Below, piece after piece: positions 45,109 to 56,894 of a stretch of 64,000 nt of DNA. The position numbers and the translations under genes were made by a program. The notes below the pieces were generated by a model, which searched no databases, had not been told where the DNA came from, and worked only from the letters and a program-made list of their open reading frames with translations. Each line of letters opens with the position of its first letter. Position 1 is the first letter of the stretch. The stretch comes from Heliocidaris tuberculata (taxonomy: Eukaryota; Echinodermata; Echinoidea; Camarodonta; Echinometridae), in the NCBI GenBank assembly GCA_025618425.1, contig CM046836.1:26535087-26599086 (forward strand), written 5' to 3'.

Positions 45109-46090
45109 GGATTTGCATATTGATGCAAATTTGCATAATCAAGCGTCAATATTTCACATAATTAAGAATCATTGTCATAAAATAATTTCACATTTATGGC
45201 TTGGAATATTCACATTCAGATTCTGCATTCCAAATTATCCTTAAATACCATCTTTTGATTGAGAGCACACTGATCTTTGTGAATTATGGTATAAACAATA
45301 TAGTTTGCATAAATTTGCATAATTAGGTCACATTACGGTGGTAAATTGCCACTTCCAAGCTTCGCAACATTCATATTTAGATTAAGCACCTAAAGTTTAA
45401 TTGAAATATCAGTATTCATGCAGTTTGATATAAACATTTTTCAGTTTAAAAAAGCCAAGATAATGGATTTGCATACAGATGAATAATTTTTATAATTAGG
45501 CGTCAATATTTCGCATAATTAGGAATCAGTGTTATAAAATATTTACAGATTTAGGGCTTGAAATATTCACATTCAGATTATATGATCCAAATAATCAAAT
45601 ATATCTTTATTGAGAGCGCACACTGGTGTTCGTGAATTATTGTATAAGTAATGAATATTGCATAAATTTGCATAATCAGGTCACATTACTGTGATTAATT
45701 GCGACTTCCCAAGATTTACAACATTCATATGTAGAGTAAGCACCCAAAGCACCCTGAAATATCACCTTTCATGTGATTTGATATTAGCATTATTAGTTAA
45801 ATAGCCCCCAAAATGGATTTGCATATTGACGCCTGATTTGCATAATTAGGCATCAATGCTACAAAAAAAAATATACATATATGGTTTAGAAATATTGACA
45901 TTCAGATGATGCAGTCCAGATTAGCCTGAAATACTATTTTTTATTAATAAGATACCAGTGTTTCGTGTATTATAGTTTAAACAATGAATTATGCATAAAT
46001 TTGCATAATTAGACCTCATTAGAGTGACAACGTGCAAGTTTCACGCTTGGCAACATTCGTATTTGAATTTAGCACAAAAAAGTACCTATG
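45109..46090. repeat. 350-bp tandem repeat, about 2.8 copies
   Basis: Units start with GGATTTGCATA at 45109, 45465 and 45815 (spacing 356 and 350). Shared parts are TTTGCATAATTAGGCGTCAA, GGAATATTCACATTCAGATT, GAGAGCACACTG, ATTTGCATAATTAGGTCACA and CGCAACATTCATATTTAGAT. Divergence between units is substantial. The block directly follows the 3' LTR. Octamer-like ATTTGCAT occurs repeatedly. Confidence 0.85.
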
Positions 46091-46649
46091 TCCCAAACTT
46101 TTCAGGTGGGACGAAAATGTGGACCACGAAAATGAAAAAACAGAGCCTCTTTTTCCATGTCATCCCATGGTCTATAAGGGGAATTACCGAAAATGACTAG
46201 TAACAGGAGTGCGGCCTTCTGGTAAAGTGAAAATACGCCCTCTCCGACTTGTATAGTTCTCTTGGTTGTCGAGACATCACTTTTGGGTGTACATGAAATA
46301 TAATTGTACTAAAGATTAATATGCAAAATGCTATAAAACATTCTAGTTTATTCACTGTCAGTAGCAATACCTACAAAAAATACAATACGCCATTCAGATC
46401 AATATGTGGATAAAAATTTCACCCCATACACTGATCAGAATGAAGTTGCATGCATAATAAAAATTAAAATGTAATGTAAAACATTTTACATAGTCATTTG
46501 ATTGATTTATATAGTTTTAAGTAATTTGATTTTCGGTGGGACAATTTACCTAAGTTCGAAATTTTTTCATGTAGATGAGCAAGAAAAAAGTAAGCAAGTG
46601 GGGTAGAATAACTGGAACATAATCATGTCAGAATACTGACTTGTTTCCA
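46091..46649. other. No gene seen
   Basis: Opens with AACTTTTCAGGTGGGACGA and related GGTGGGACA sequence recurs near 46535. Unique AT-rich sequence otherwise. Confidence 0.5.
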
Positions 46650-46798
46650 GGGCGCTCTTGCATAAAAAGTTGCGTTTAATCGCAACTCAAAAAATTAAAC
46701 GCAAGTCCCAAATACTCGATCCTGATTGGTTGAAAATCAAGTTGCGTTTAATTTTTTGAGTGGCGTTTAATCGCAACTTTTTTTATGCAAAAAGGCCC
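46650..46798. repeat. Palindromic MITE, CTTGCATAAAAAGTTGCG type
   Basis: Outer arms GGGCGCTCTTGCATAAAAAG and TTTTTATGCAAAAAGGCCC. Inner arms GTTGCGTTTAATCGCAACT and AAAAAATTAAACGCAA with counterparts. The centre is CCTGATTGGTTG. Same layout as 35947-36093, whose inner motif (GCGTTTAA) it shares, with a different outer tip. Confidence 0.75.
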
Positions 46799-48780
46799 AC
46801 ATAGCATTAATTTATCACAAGGTCAGGTGGCGCTATACAATTAAATGATTTTTTTTTTTTTTTTTTTTAAACCAAAGGGAGTGTTGGAATAATATGAAAG
46901 CTCGCCATTTCCTTGTTGTTTGGAGGTGGAGATGGCACTCTTCAGCCTGCAATGTAGATTATGTGCGCTAAATTTGATATAGTTTTTACAGATTTTATAT
47001 ACTATTTTTTTTAAGAGGAAGCGGAAACATAAGTTGAAATATCTTCCTTTTCAATATTTTGTTTTTAACAATGCATACATGTGTGAATTGAGTTCTGTAG
47101 CACGTTTCCCTGTTCAGTTTAATAATTGTTATTGAAGCTTTGTATTATTGTTAACATTTCTTTGTGAGTTCCATCTTGTAATTTTCACAGAAATAACGTC
47201 TCTTCCTCCCCACGCACAAGACAAAGATCTATATCTAAGATACTTTGGTGATTTAAAACTTTTAATATATCGGTAAATCATTTTGGGGGGAGGGGGCAAT
47301 AAGCCCAATTTTTGTTTCAACATGGAAAAATAAGGAACAAGAACTGAACGTCTTATTATCCCATTGATTTTTTTTTTTATAACATCCGATCCAATTTATT
47401 CGAAAATGGGTGTCTTTTATTTATTTATTTATCCTGGGCCATTGGAGAGGGGGTGATTTCTTTTCAAATATATGAATGAAAGCTTAAACGCAAATCAGTT
47501 GAACTTAAACCACATAATGTTCGTCCTATTTGTTTTAATTACAGCTTTCCATCACGACAGAACAAAGCCAGACATGAGAACAAACGAGGATAGCATCATC
47601 ACAATGGAATGTCTGATTATACGATCAAAGTGGAAGAAGAACCGAGTTCTGCCGAGGGCAAAAAGACTCTAAAACAGGTGTAAAATTCTTGAAACAGAAC
47701 GACCAATCATTCTGCAGTCCCCAAATCAGGTGCACTCGTTAGGAGTACATAGCACCTGTCACTGTAACGTTTAAATATCGTTCATCATGGATGCTACAAA
47801 CGTGATATACGCATTTCAGAGTCTACGTGACCCTTTTCATAAATTAGAACTTTAAAGTTATCACTCAATATCTTGAATGCTCTATTGTGTTGTTTTGGGG
47901 CATAAATCTTTTCCTAGTTGAATGAATATCACATTGAAGGGTTTCAAGCAGGAACGATTGTCATTCAATCCATTTTCACATTTGTTCCTCTCAAAACACT
48001 ATAATTAGACTTACTATTTGAATTCTAGTTGGTTTGAAAATGTTTTCTCCTTCTTTCTCTATTCATTCGTATTAAGGCGCATTAGTAGTGGCTGTAACTA
48101 TAGACAATGTCGATAATGATTACTTCACTCCCTAGCAAAATATTAGGTGATGGAAACTTGGTAATCGGGCAAGGCTAGGACGACAGCCCCTGCCTCATGA
48201 CAAAATTATGCCAAAACGCCCAGTATTAAAGCAACGCAACCTCTTGCCTGACATTAAGTGGTTCACTGTTCATGCTGTTGAAAACCAAAATAACACTTTT
48301 CGATATGTTTATAATCTTAAATCATTACACTACTTTTCTATATCGTTATGATTTTTATATAAATTGTAAATATGTTTAAATATAATGTTTATTTTAGAGC
48401 AGTCCTTTTTTTTTTTTAATGCACATTTCGTTTATCCCAGATTTCGTATCAATTTATTTATTATGAAAAAGGAATTTGGAAATGAATAATAAAATCAAAC
48501 ATGATTGTCACTCATTTCTAAATTTGTTGCTGCAACTCCATTACCTTTTTGTTATGCTGGTCGCCTACTCGTTTTATCATACGATTTAATGTGGGCGTCG
48601 TTATTTTCTTTTCTTGACCAAAAAGGACTTAAATCACAGTATCATATCACAGTGGTTTCTACGTTCATTCATGTATATCTCTTTAACGCACTCGAATTAC
48701 AGAGATCCTCAGGCACCGCTTTGTGATAAAACCGAAGCAAAACATCATTAGCTCTACTATAGAAATAAAGAAGAAGAAGG

Positions 48781-48783
<3 letters not shown>
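46799..48783. other. No gene seen
   Basis: AT-rich with a T-run near 46850-46868. A short frame after an acceptor-like TTTAATTACAG at 47544 is open to 47672 but has no recognisable content. Confidence 0.5.
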
Positions 48784-48825
<42 letters not shown>

Positions 48826-49130
48826 AAAGAAAGAGGAAAATGTGAAAATGAATTGCAGTTTAGGAAAATGAGCAAAAGGTAGAGAGGGGAGTAGGGGAAG
48901 ACCATGAAGTCGGGGAAAGAGACAGAAAGGAGTAGAGAGGGAGTGAGCTAACAAAATAGAAATATGGAAAGAGAAAGGGAAAGAGAGAGAGGAGGGGGTT
49001 AAGGAGAGGTGGGGAAAGAGAGAGAAAGGAGTAGAGAGGGAGTGAGCTAACAAAATAGAAATATGGAAAGAGAAAGGGAAAGAGAGAGAGGAGGGGGTTA
49101 AGGAGAGGTGGGGAACAGAGAGAAAAAAGA
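48784..49130. repeat. (AG)n array and 99-bp tandem duplication
   Basis: (AG)n at 48784-48822. A 99-bp purine-rich unit beginning GGGGAAAGAGA occurs at 48912 and again at 49011 with very few differences (for example GACAG against GAGAG). The minus-strand open frame across it consists of repeated peptide and is an artefact. Confidence 0.9.
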
Positions 49131-52100
49131 GAGAAGTAAAGAGAGCAAGTAAAAGAGGAAACAGACCCCCCCCCCTAAAAAAAAAACAAGGGTGAAAGGA
49201 TGGGGAATTAATGTAAAGATTGAAATGCTTCCTATATAGCCAGTACATATCTACTGCCGCCATATAGAAAGAAGCTTTCGCCTTATTGAAAGAGAGTCTC
49301 AACTGACCCTCGAGAGAGACTCAACTCATAATGATCTCCCATTGGGCATGCATCGACTAAAAGAATGCTTTCAATAGTGTTTTATCCTACGATATCAAGT
49401 GAAATCTTAGTCCTTGCGAACACAAGATTGGGGATGCAATATTTTTTTTTTAAATAAAGAGTCTGCTTTAGCAGTTTTCTTGACACAAAATTTCGACTGC
49501 ACAAGATTTCCTTCTTGCAAGATGTTTTGCATGTCTTCGCTTGACACTGAACGACTGAACGCTGGTTCATACATGAGCATGAGTGACGATCATGACGATT
49601 GGCTTTTGCCAAAACTTGACACTAGATGCTAATACCACACGACCCATGTAGAATTTACCGTTGTTTGGAGCCGTGGGATTAATTCAAATGTGATTAATCC
49701 TCCTGAAGAACACTGCTCCACCTGACTGATTCTTCAATAACAAAAGGAATTAAGAATTCATTGAACTTTGTAGTTTCCAGTTTAGGCGACTCACGACTTT
49801 AAATTTTAAGCGATATATTTCTGTCGCCGGGACATTGCAGTCTACCTGCCGGATAGCCGAGGCAGGATACAGGAAGGAGAAGAAAGGGCTGATGTTCCCA
49901 AGAAGCTTATAATATCATATAATAATTTGCTGTTTACCAGTTTACAATTCAGGGCGATTTTGTGTGGATTTGAATGTATTGAAGGTCGGGAGATCAAAAG
50001 AAAAGGTGAGCCGGTTATCCCTTCGTGTTTACCAATTTTAACGAGAATTTAGTGCGATGTAGAATCCGTTATACCAGTTGCGCATGACATTTTGTTTACT
50101 AATGAATATGAATTGCTGGATTTATATGATACAGATTCTTTCATTTTCAAATGTTCATTTTCCGATAAAAGGTAATTTTAGATTTTACAAGCAACTGTTC
50201 AAATGTAAATTTTTATTTTTTACTTTAAGCTTCTATGTCAATGGTGTTCTCATTAATGAATGTAACATATCACCCGGAATGCATCATTCGCATTTACTTA
50301 TTTCGATCACCAAAAAAATTAAATAAAAATAAAAATAAAAGTGATATTGTAACAATTGAAATAAATGATACCTGTAGAAGACAAGAAACAAGGAAGGGTT
50401 GAAAGAATGTGATACCCAGATCATGTTATTTCAGAAGAAGTTTCCAACTTTAAACATTAAGTTTACCTCTATAAACCAGCTTTATCAAAAGTTTGCAAAA
50501 TCCGAGCAGTTGAAGCTCTAATTTATAGCAAATAACAGAGTCTGATTTAATATATCGAATATACTAAAAAGAACAACTAATTATTTATGTTTGAGGTATA
50601 TTTTTTCTTGGTTGGAATTTGATCACAAGGGATTAATTCACAATTACGGATTAACCAATGTAAGAAAAGCATTCAAGCGAATGACTTTTATTCAATCGTT
50701 ATATAACACGAACTCCCTCAATTCAAAATGTAAACGGAGTCGCTGGTATTTTCTTGTTGATTTGATTTATTTATAAAGAAGCGTCCTTGTTATCATTGTT
50801 AAGATTTTCTTTAGATTTCCCTTCCGTATGATAATTACATTGGTAACAAAAGTTACATTTCCTAAGATCGTTAATTGCTACTACGCAACTTCATTATTGA
50901 TGTGATCATATGAATTATACTGTCATGCAGCATATCCTCTCTATAATGAACCATTTAATCATTTACAATAACGCTAAAAAAAAATGAACAGTCTAAATCA
51001 GTACGGTTGATTCTTGTATTACAACAGAATTAATGTGACATATTCAATGGAATCTATCACTACCTTTAATACACAACCGACTTTAATAAATAAAAATAAC
51101 AGCAAAACACAAACAAACAAAACAAAACAAAAAACGCGTGCACAAACATTTACTATTGTGCCCTCGAATTTTGTCGTTGTGTGTTTGCTGGTTTTGTTTG
51201 TTTTGATTGTTTTGATTTCTTAGACCTGTGTCCCCCCCCCCCCCCCTCCTGAGAACAATCCTGGATCCGCCACTGATTTTATTAGTTTTTTTTTTTTAGG
51301 TGAACAATATCACTCTGTTCTGGATTCAATGAGTGTTTGCTTTGAGTCATTCTAGATAAGAGGGTGCATTAAGCACCTTTTATCTGCTTATCACATATGT
51401 TGCGCCTTATTTCTTTAAAATGTTACTATTATTATTATCATTTCTATGATTATCAATATCACAATGCATTAAGACTCATTCATATAGTGGTAATGTAACA
51501 ATGCTCTCCTGATCGTTTAGATATAAGTCCTAATTATTGTATCATTGTGCTTGAAAACAAGAAATTCTCCTAGGAAGTATGGATTACCGATCTCAAATAC
51601 ACAATTGATTCCTTTGAGAAGTAAACCCGTAGGGCCAGGGGCGTCGTTTGAACATTTTGAGGGGGGTGTCCGATTAAGTTAGCAGGTAAGTTCACCTCAA
51701 GAAAAGCAATTTCAGTTCAACAAGAAATAAAAAAGGTCCTTAGATTTAAAACGATATGGGTTGAAAAAAAAAGGGTTCCTCAAGTTTCGAATTTTTCAGA
51801 CAAGGCATCAAATAGAATTCTAATGTAGACAAAGAACCCAGAAAGGTCCTAGTATTTGCCCCAAATCTATAAAAATTATTTGCCGACAATAATTAGGAAG
51901 AAATTATGAGTAGGAAGGAGGTGACGCCCCTACATTCCCTCCAGCGATACCACTGTGCAGGGGCAAAAAAAATGAGGGGGCACAGTTCCTATAAAACATC
52001 ACTCACTTGCGAAGAAAAGAAAAAAGTCATCGCACTTTTCAGATGCAAATTCACTCCAAAAATCCCTGTCAGGCAAAAAAAAAATTGTTTCACATTTCAG

Positions 52101-54588
52101 GTGCCTTTTTATGTAAAAAAAAATGAAATGGGAGGGGAACAAATAAACAGGTAAGGGGCACATCTTGCTGTACTCAAAGTACGCCAGGTGGGGTTTTAGA
52201 AAGGGGCACGGGTCAGTTGTGTACCCATTCAACCCACCACTGCCACTATCATGACTCTGCACGGTTATTGACCCGTTCAAACATTCCCGTCATCTTAACC
52301 TACATCAAGGTAAGTCAATATACCTTCTCTTCGTTACATATAATCCGCTTAACATGCTTAAAGTGGACCGACATCTTATCAAATTATTTGAATATTCATG
52401 GGACATAATGACCATTACCAATTCAAATAAACTTAAAAGGGGGAAAAAGTAATTAGAAAAAATGATTTGGTAATAACATAAATGAGAAATCGCAACTATG
52501 ACAAATATGATTAAAACAAAGGTCATTGCAACTTTGACAAAGATAATAAGGATGATTATCATATTAACTGTAATCATGATTAGTTGCTAGCATTTAGATG
52601 CCCTCTTTAGAACTACATGCATTTCACATATGTATTTTCAGAACATTTCACACATCCGGCATGTCTGGGAAGACATATTTAACTGTTTATTACTGTAGGA
52701 ACTGCGGGTTTAATGAAGGGGGTATTTTCTTCCATTCTTTGTCTACCATATCTGCTGTTAAGTAATGTGAGGTCATCCTTGTATACTATAGAACACTTAT
52801 GTGTCTGTACTATGACGAGATAATTCAAGGAAATTCTTAGTGAAAGCTAGAGCTTGGAAGGCTTCATAAACGACCGTTAATCTCTTAAAGGGAATCCTTA
52901 CGTAGGGTAGTAATTTAGGGAAAGGTCTCCTGCATGTGCAGCTTAATCCCTCGGCTAGACTTTTGACAGACTTATGCAAGATTTGGAGCTCTATGAGTTC
53001 ATTAAGAAAAGAACAGAAATACTTTGTAGTGTGTTCGAATAACGAAAACAAATAGCAAAAGTTTACTTGAAAGTTGAAGAAGATGCGATACTTCTCGAGA
53101 AAAAATGAAAATTAGGAAATCTGGAAGCCAAACATAACAAGGGAAGTCCTAAATATGTCTTTTTAAAAAAGCTTCCAGAAGTAAAAAAGGAATAACCAAT
53201 TTTTAATCATATGATAAATAAAATCACTTATACATAACACAAGTGTTATCTGGGCGTATCCAATATACAGTCGATATTGTATCCCTTTAAACACTGCCTT
53301 TATGCGAACCATTTCCCAGAGAACTTGAAAGAATCATATTAGCCCAGTATCGTTCCATGTTCTTCAATAAGGAAGAGGCGATTAGTAAAGTATCCTGACC
53401 CAGATTGATGCTGATTAAAAAGCAACAAACGTCCCTTTCACTGGTGTCAAATAGAAACGTAACTGATCGGTCTAATACTTCCGCCCACCATCCCTCGAGA
53501 CCCCCCCCCCCCCCCTTCATCCCCTAAAAAAAGAAAGGAAGAGAAAAAAGAGTCGTCTGTGACACTGTACCTTTATTCTCTCTTTTTCTTTACTCTCTCT
53601 CTCTCTCCTCCTCTCTCTCCCTCTCTCTTTCTCACTCACTTTTTCCCACTTTCCCCATCTTTGCCTCTTCTCCTCTACTAAAAGGAAGAAGGAGGAGGAG
53701 GGAGAGAAGAAGAAGAAGAAGAAGAAGATATCCTTCATCAACATTGTGTATTAATATGTCTTCCCCATTCCAAAATATATTTAAGCATCGAAGCCTTTCT
53801 GTAGATTTAAGATAGGCAATATTCTTTGAAAATACTTTAATCAGTTAATTTACATTTTACAGTGTGACCTTCGCATACGCGGAAATATTACATTTCAACC
53901 AATTGCAAAGCTTTGATAGTTAAAGAAGGTTGATTGAAGAAGATATATTTGGACTTTTCAATTACATTTCTTTCATTACTAACACGATTACCAACAGGAG
54001 CGGGTGCACAAGTGCACCTCTTCATTTCATTCTGTCTAAATCCGTGGCAAATCGGCGATAATTCATCTTCCATTTTTCCATTATAAGCTTGGCTGCCTCG
54101 TTTATTCAGATCCGTAATCTCTTCCTTTCCATTCCAATTTCAGTTTGATTCCGAAACACGATTGAAAAAAATGCGAATTGTTAAAAGATTTTAAGACACA
54201 ATGGCATCCCGATGATCTCTTCTCCATTGAGAATCTAAATTCCTACTCCTTGTATGTAAACATCGTCTCGTCTGATATCCTAGTCACACCGGCAAGACCA
54301 ACACCAGACCGAACAAAAACCTTACATTCACCCCCATCATCAAAAACGCGGTCGGTTTGGAGTTGGCTTGGCTGTGTGACTGCTCAGGTATCGGGGTATT
54401 CTGTTCGTAAATTGCAATGCTGCTAGATATGAAAAATTGTCTGAATTGTGAGCACTATCAATCTTCTACCTCGGCATAAAATACTTCTACTCTCTGAAAT
54501 ATTTTAGAGAGCCTTGCGGGGATCATCGAGGAGAGTCTAGCCTGTGCTGTGAAAAAGTGAAGTTGCTGCCGAGTGCAGGGTGCTCGGA
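49131..54588. other. No gene seen over 5.4 kb
   Basis: Mostly unique AT-rich sequence. Landmarks: C-run at 51233-51246 with AATCCTGGATCCGCCACTG at 51258-51276, a lone right end of a GGATCC-type hAT MITE. AGGGGCGTCGTTTGAACATT with a G-run near 51646. C-run at 53500-53514. CT-rich tract at 53576-53640 and (GAA)n near 53706-53727. No ORF resembles a known protein; small exons could be missed. Confidence 0.5.
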
Positions 54589-55030
54589 CATTATGCTCTG
54601 GCGTCAATTGCTCCCGGCTTTATTTCATCAAAGAAGTAGGGTAAGGGTTGAAATTGGATTTTAGATTAGGTTTAGGGTTGCAATGGGTTTCAGACAAGGT
54701 TTAGGGTTGAAATTGGGTTTTAGATTAGGTTTAGGGTTGCAATGGGTTTCAGACAATGTTTAGGGTTGAAATTGGGTTTTAGATTAGGTTTAGGGTTGCA
54801 ATGGGTTTCAGATAAGGTTTAGGGTTGAAATTGGGTTTTAGATTAGGTTTAGGGTTGCAATGGGTTTCAGATAAGGTTTGGGGTTGCAATTGGGTTTTAC
54901 ATTAGGTTTAGGGTTAGGGTTAGTGTTAGGTCAAGGTTTGAAGTTTAGATTTCGGTTCGTATACCAAATCGACGGGGAGCAATTGTCGCCGGAGCATGTG
55001 TCGTATATACAACCGAGTACAGACGATAGC
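54589..55030. repeat. Foldback MITE around a TTAGGG-containing 59-bp minisatellite
   Basis: The left arm, ACATTATGCTCTGGCGTCAA then TTGCTCCC (54589-54617), is complementary, with few mismatches, to GGGGAGCAATTGTCGCCGGA then GCATGTGTC (about 54975-55003). Between the arms are about four copies of a 59-bp unit starting GATTAGGTTTAGGGTTGCAA at 54664, 54723, 54782 and 54841, then GGTTTAGGGTTAGGGTTAG near 54904. Composition resembles telomere repeat but the array lies inside a transposon-like unit. Confidence 0.7.
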
Positions 55031-56846
55031 TGGGATACCGAATTGGCGGGGAAAGGGCGCTAGGATATCTTGATTATTTTGATAACTTTGTGACCAACGC
55101 GCACTTTTCATTATAACGCAGATGTCCGCGTTCTGTCGTCTGGCTATCTCTCAAGGAATGCATACTGACGGAATTAGTCGGTGAATTTGGACGACATCCT
55201 TCTCTTTTGTTAATAATCTCTTTTTGGAAAAGGGATTTCTGCTTCTCAAAGGAAGCTTTGTCTTTCAATCCTATAATTCATTTGCACACGAGGATACACT
55301 ACACAATATGCAATTTTCGATTTCACTTTGGTAATGTGCTGGTGACGGGGAGCCGATCTTTTCTTCAGCGTGAAGCCGGTAAGCTACTTCGTATGACCTT
55401 TCCTTCTAATTATTTGATGGCGATTGACTGCGCTGCTCAACTCTGTTCAATGCATGCATTTTTAATGGTTGAGCACATAATGTAATGTTAATTGTGTATA
55501 AGAGATAAACTGATGTTAATAGCTTGTTCAGGTCTCGTTGAGCAAAAGCATGGGGAAGGTATTGTGGTATCGCCTCCTAAAAAAAAAGCCACCTAAATAA
55601 GCAGGTAGAGGCAACTGCTGCTGCTCGCAAGCCATAATAGTTTTCAGCCAAAATCCAGGGTTTTCTGAGAAGGGGGTGGGGGCGCAATGTCTAAAAATTC
55701 TCGGATATCTAAACCCGACCCCCCCCCCCCCCACATAAAAATGTTATCGACTTTCTCCGACTTCACACATTTCACGTGTTTAAGCAGATTAGTTTCTTCT
55801 ATCAGGTCTATAGGTATGCCACATTATTTTGATTTGCTGGGGTATGTACGCTGTATTCGCCACTACATCCAGGACGTTTCTTAGTTGTTGTTTTTTTTTA
55901 AATTTGTTTTCACATCGTTCATGTTTTTATTGATCTACTAGTATCTCGATCTATCTGATGCTATAACCTTGACACCAGGGAAATCATATCTAAGTTGAAA
56001 GGCACATCGTGTGGATATTATGGATATTTCATTATCTAAAAGGCATTTGAAACACATTTTTGTCACCGACTCACACCTTCGGTCCATTGCATTTCGTTTG
56101 AAGTCGGCTTTCAAAGTGTGCTTTTAAAGTTCAAGAGGTAAGCCTTTTGTTGGATGTAAAATGACCATTATGCCTCGATTTTGATTTGCATGACTTCAGG
56201 TGGAGGGTGGGGAAAAAAATCCCTGTTTCCCAATGTATTTGAATAATTCATCATTTTCCTAGTATAATCACTGTACAGGGAAATGTGTACAACAAGTACC
56301 AGGGATTCCCATTACTGATTGCCTAGGACTTGGATTTTGACAGAACTTGTTAGTCTTTAGAAACGGGATAATTTAGAGAGAGATATAATTTGATGTACCC
56401 TTTGTTGATATCAGTTTATGGCAATACTGCGGTTACTTTTATACATATCTTCGCATTATGCGTTAAGTGTATCCTTTAGAAACTGCTGAATGAGAAGCTA
56501 TGTGACACGAATTGATCTAATTTTGAACTTTACTTGGATACAATACACTGGAGTTCGCAATCAATCTCTTTTTATTAAAACTTGAAAAATATATCTGAAA
56601 TGACTGTGTACACTTACGCCAATACAGTGTGTGCTTTGACTGACCATAGTCTCAATCAGGACATTTCTGAATACATCAATCATGATTTTTTTTTTAAAAC
56701 GTGCAACGAGTTGAGCACAAGTTCATCACGAGTTTAAAAAGAGCATGTATACGTTTTCTACGATATACCGTATCGACTTCAGACGAAATTCTTCATAACT
56801 ATATTCTTGGTATAAAGGTGAAAAATAATTATTAGAATGTGATTTT

Positions 56847-56894
<48 letters not shown>

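Noticed and set aside
47545..47672. Possible terminal exon after TTTAATTACAG
   Set aside because: Short, basic, no recognisable domain and no partner exon; the other frames are about as open.
48823..49302. 159-codon minus-strand frame with repeated peptide
   Set aside because: Explained by the 99-bp purine-rich tandem duplication and the AG array.
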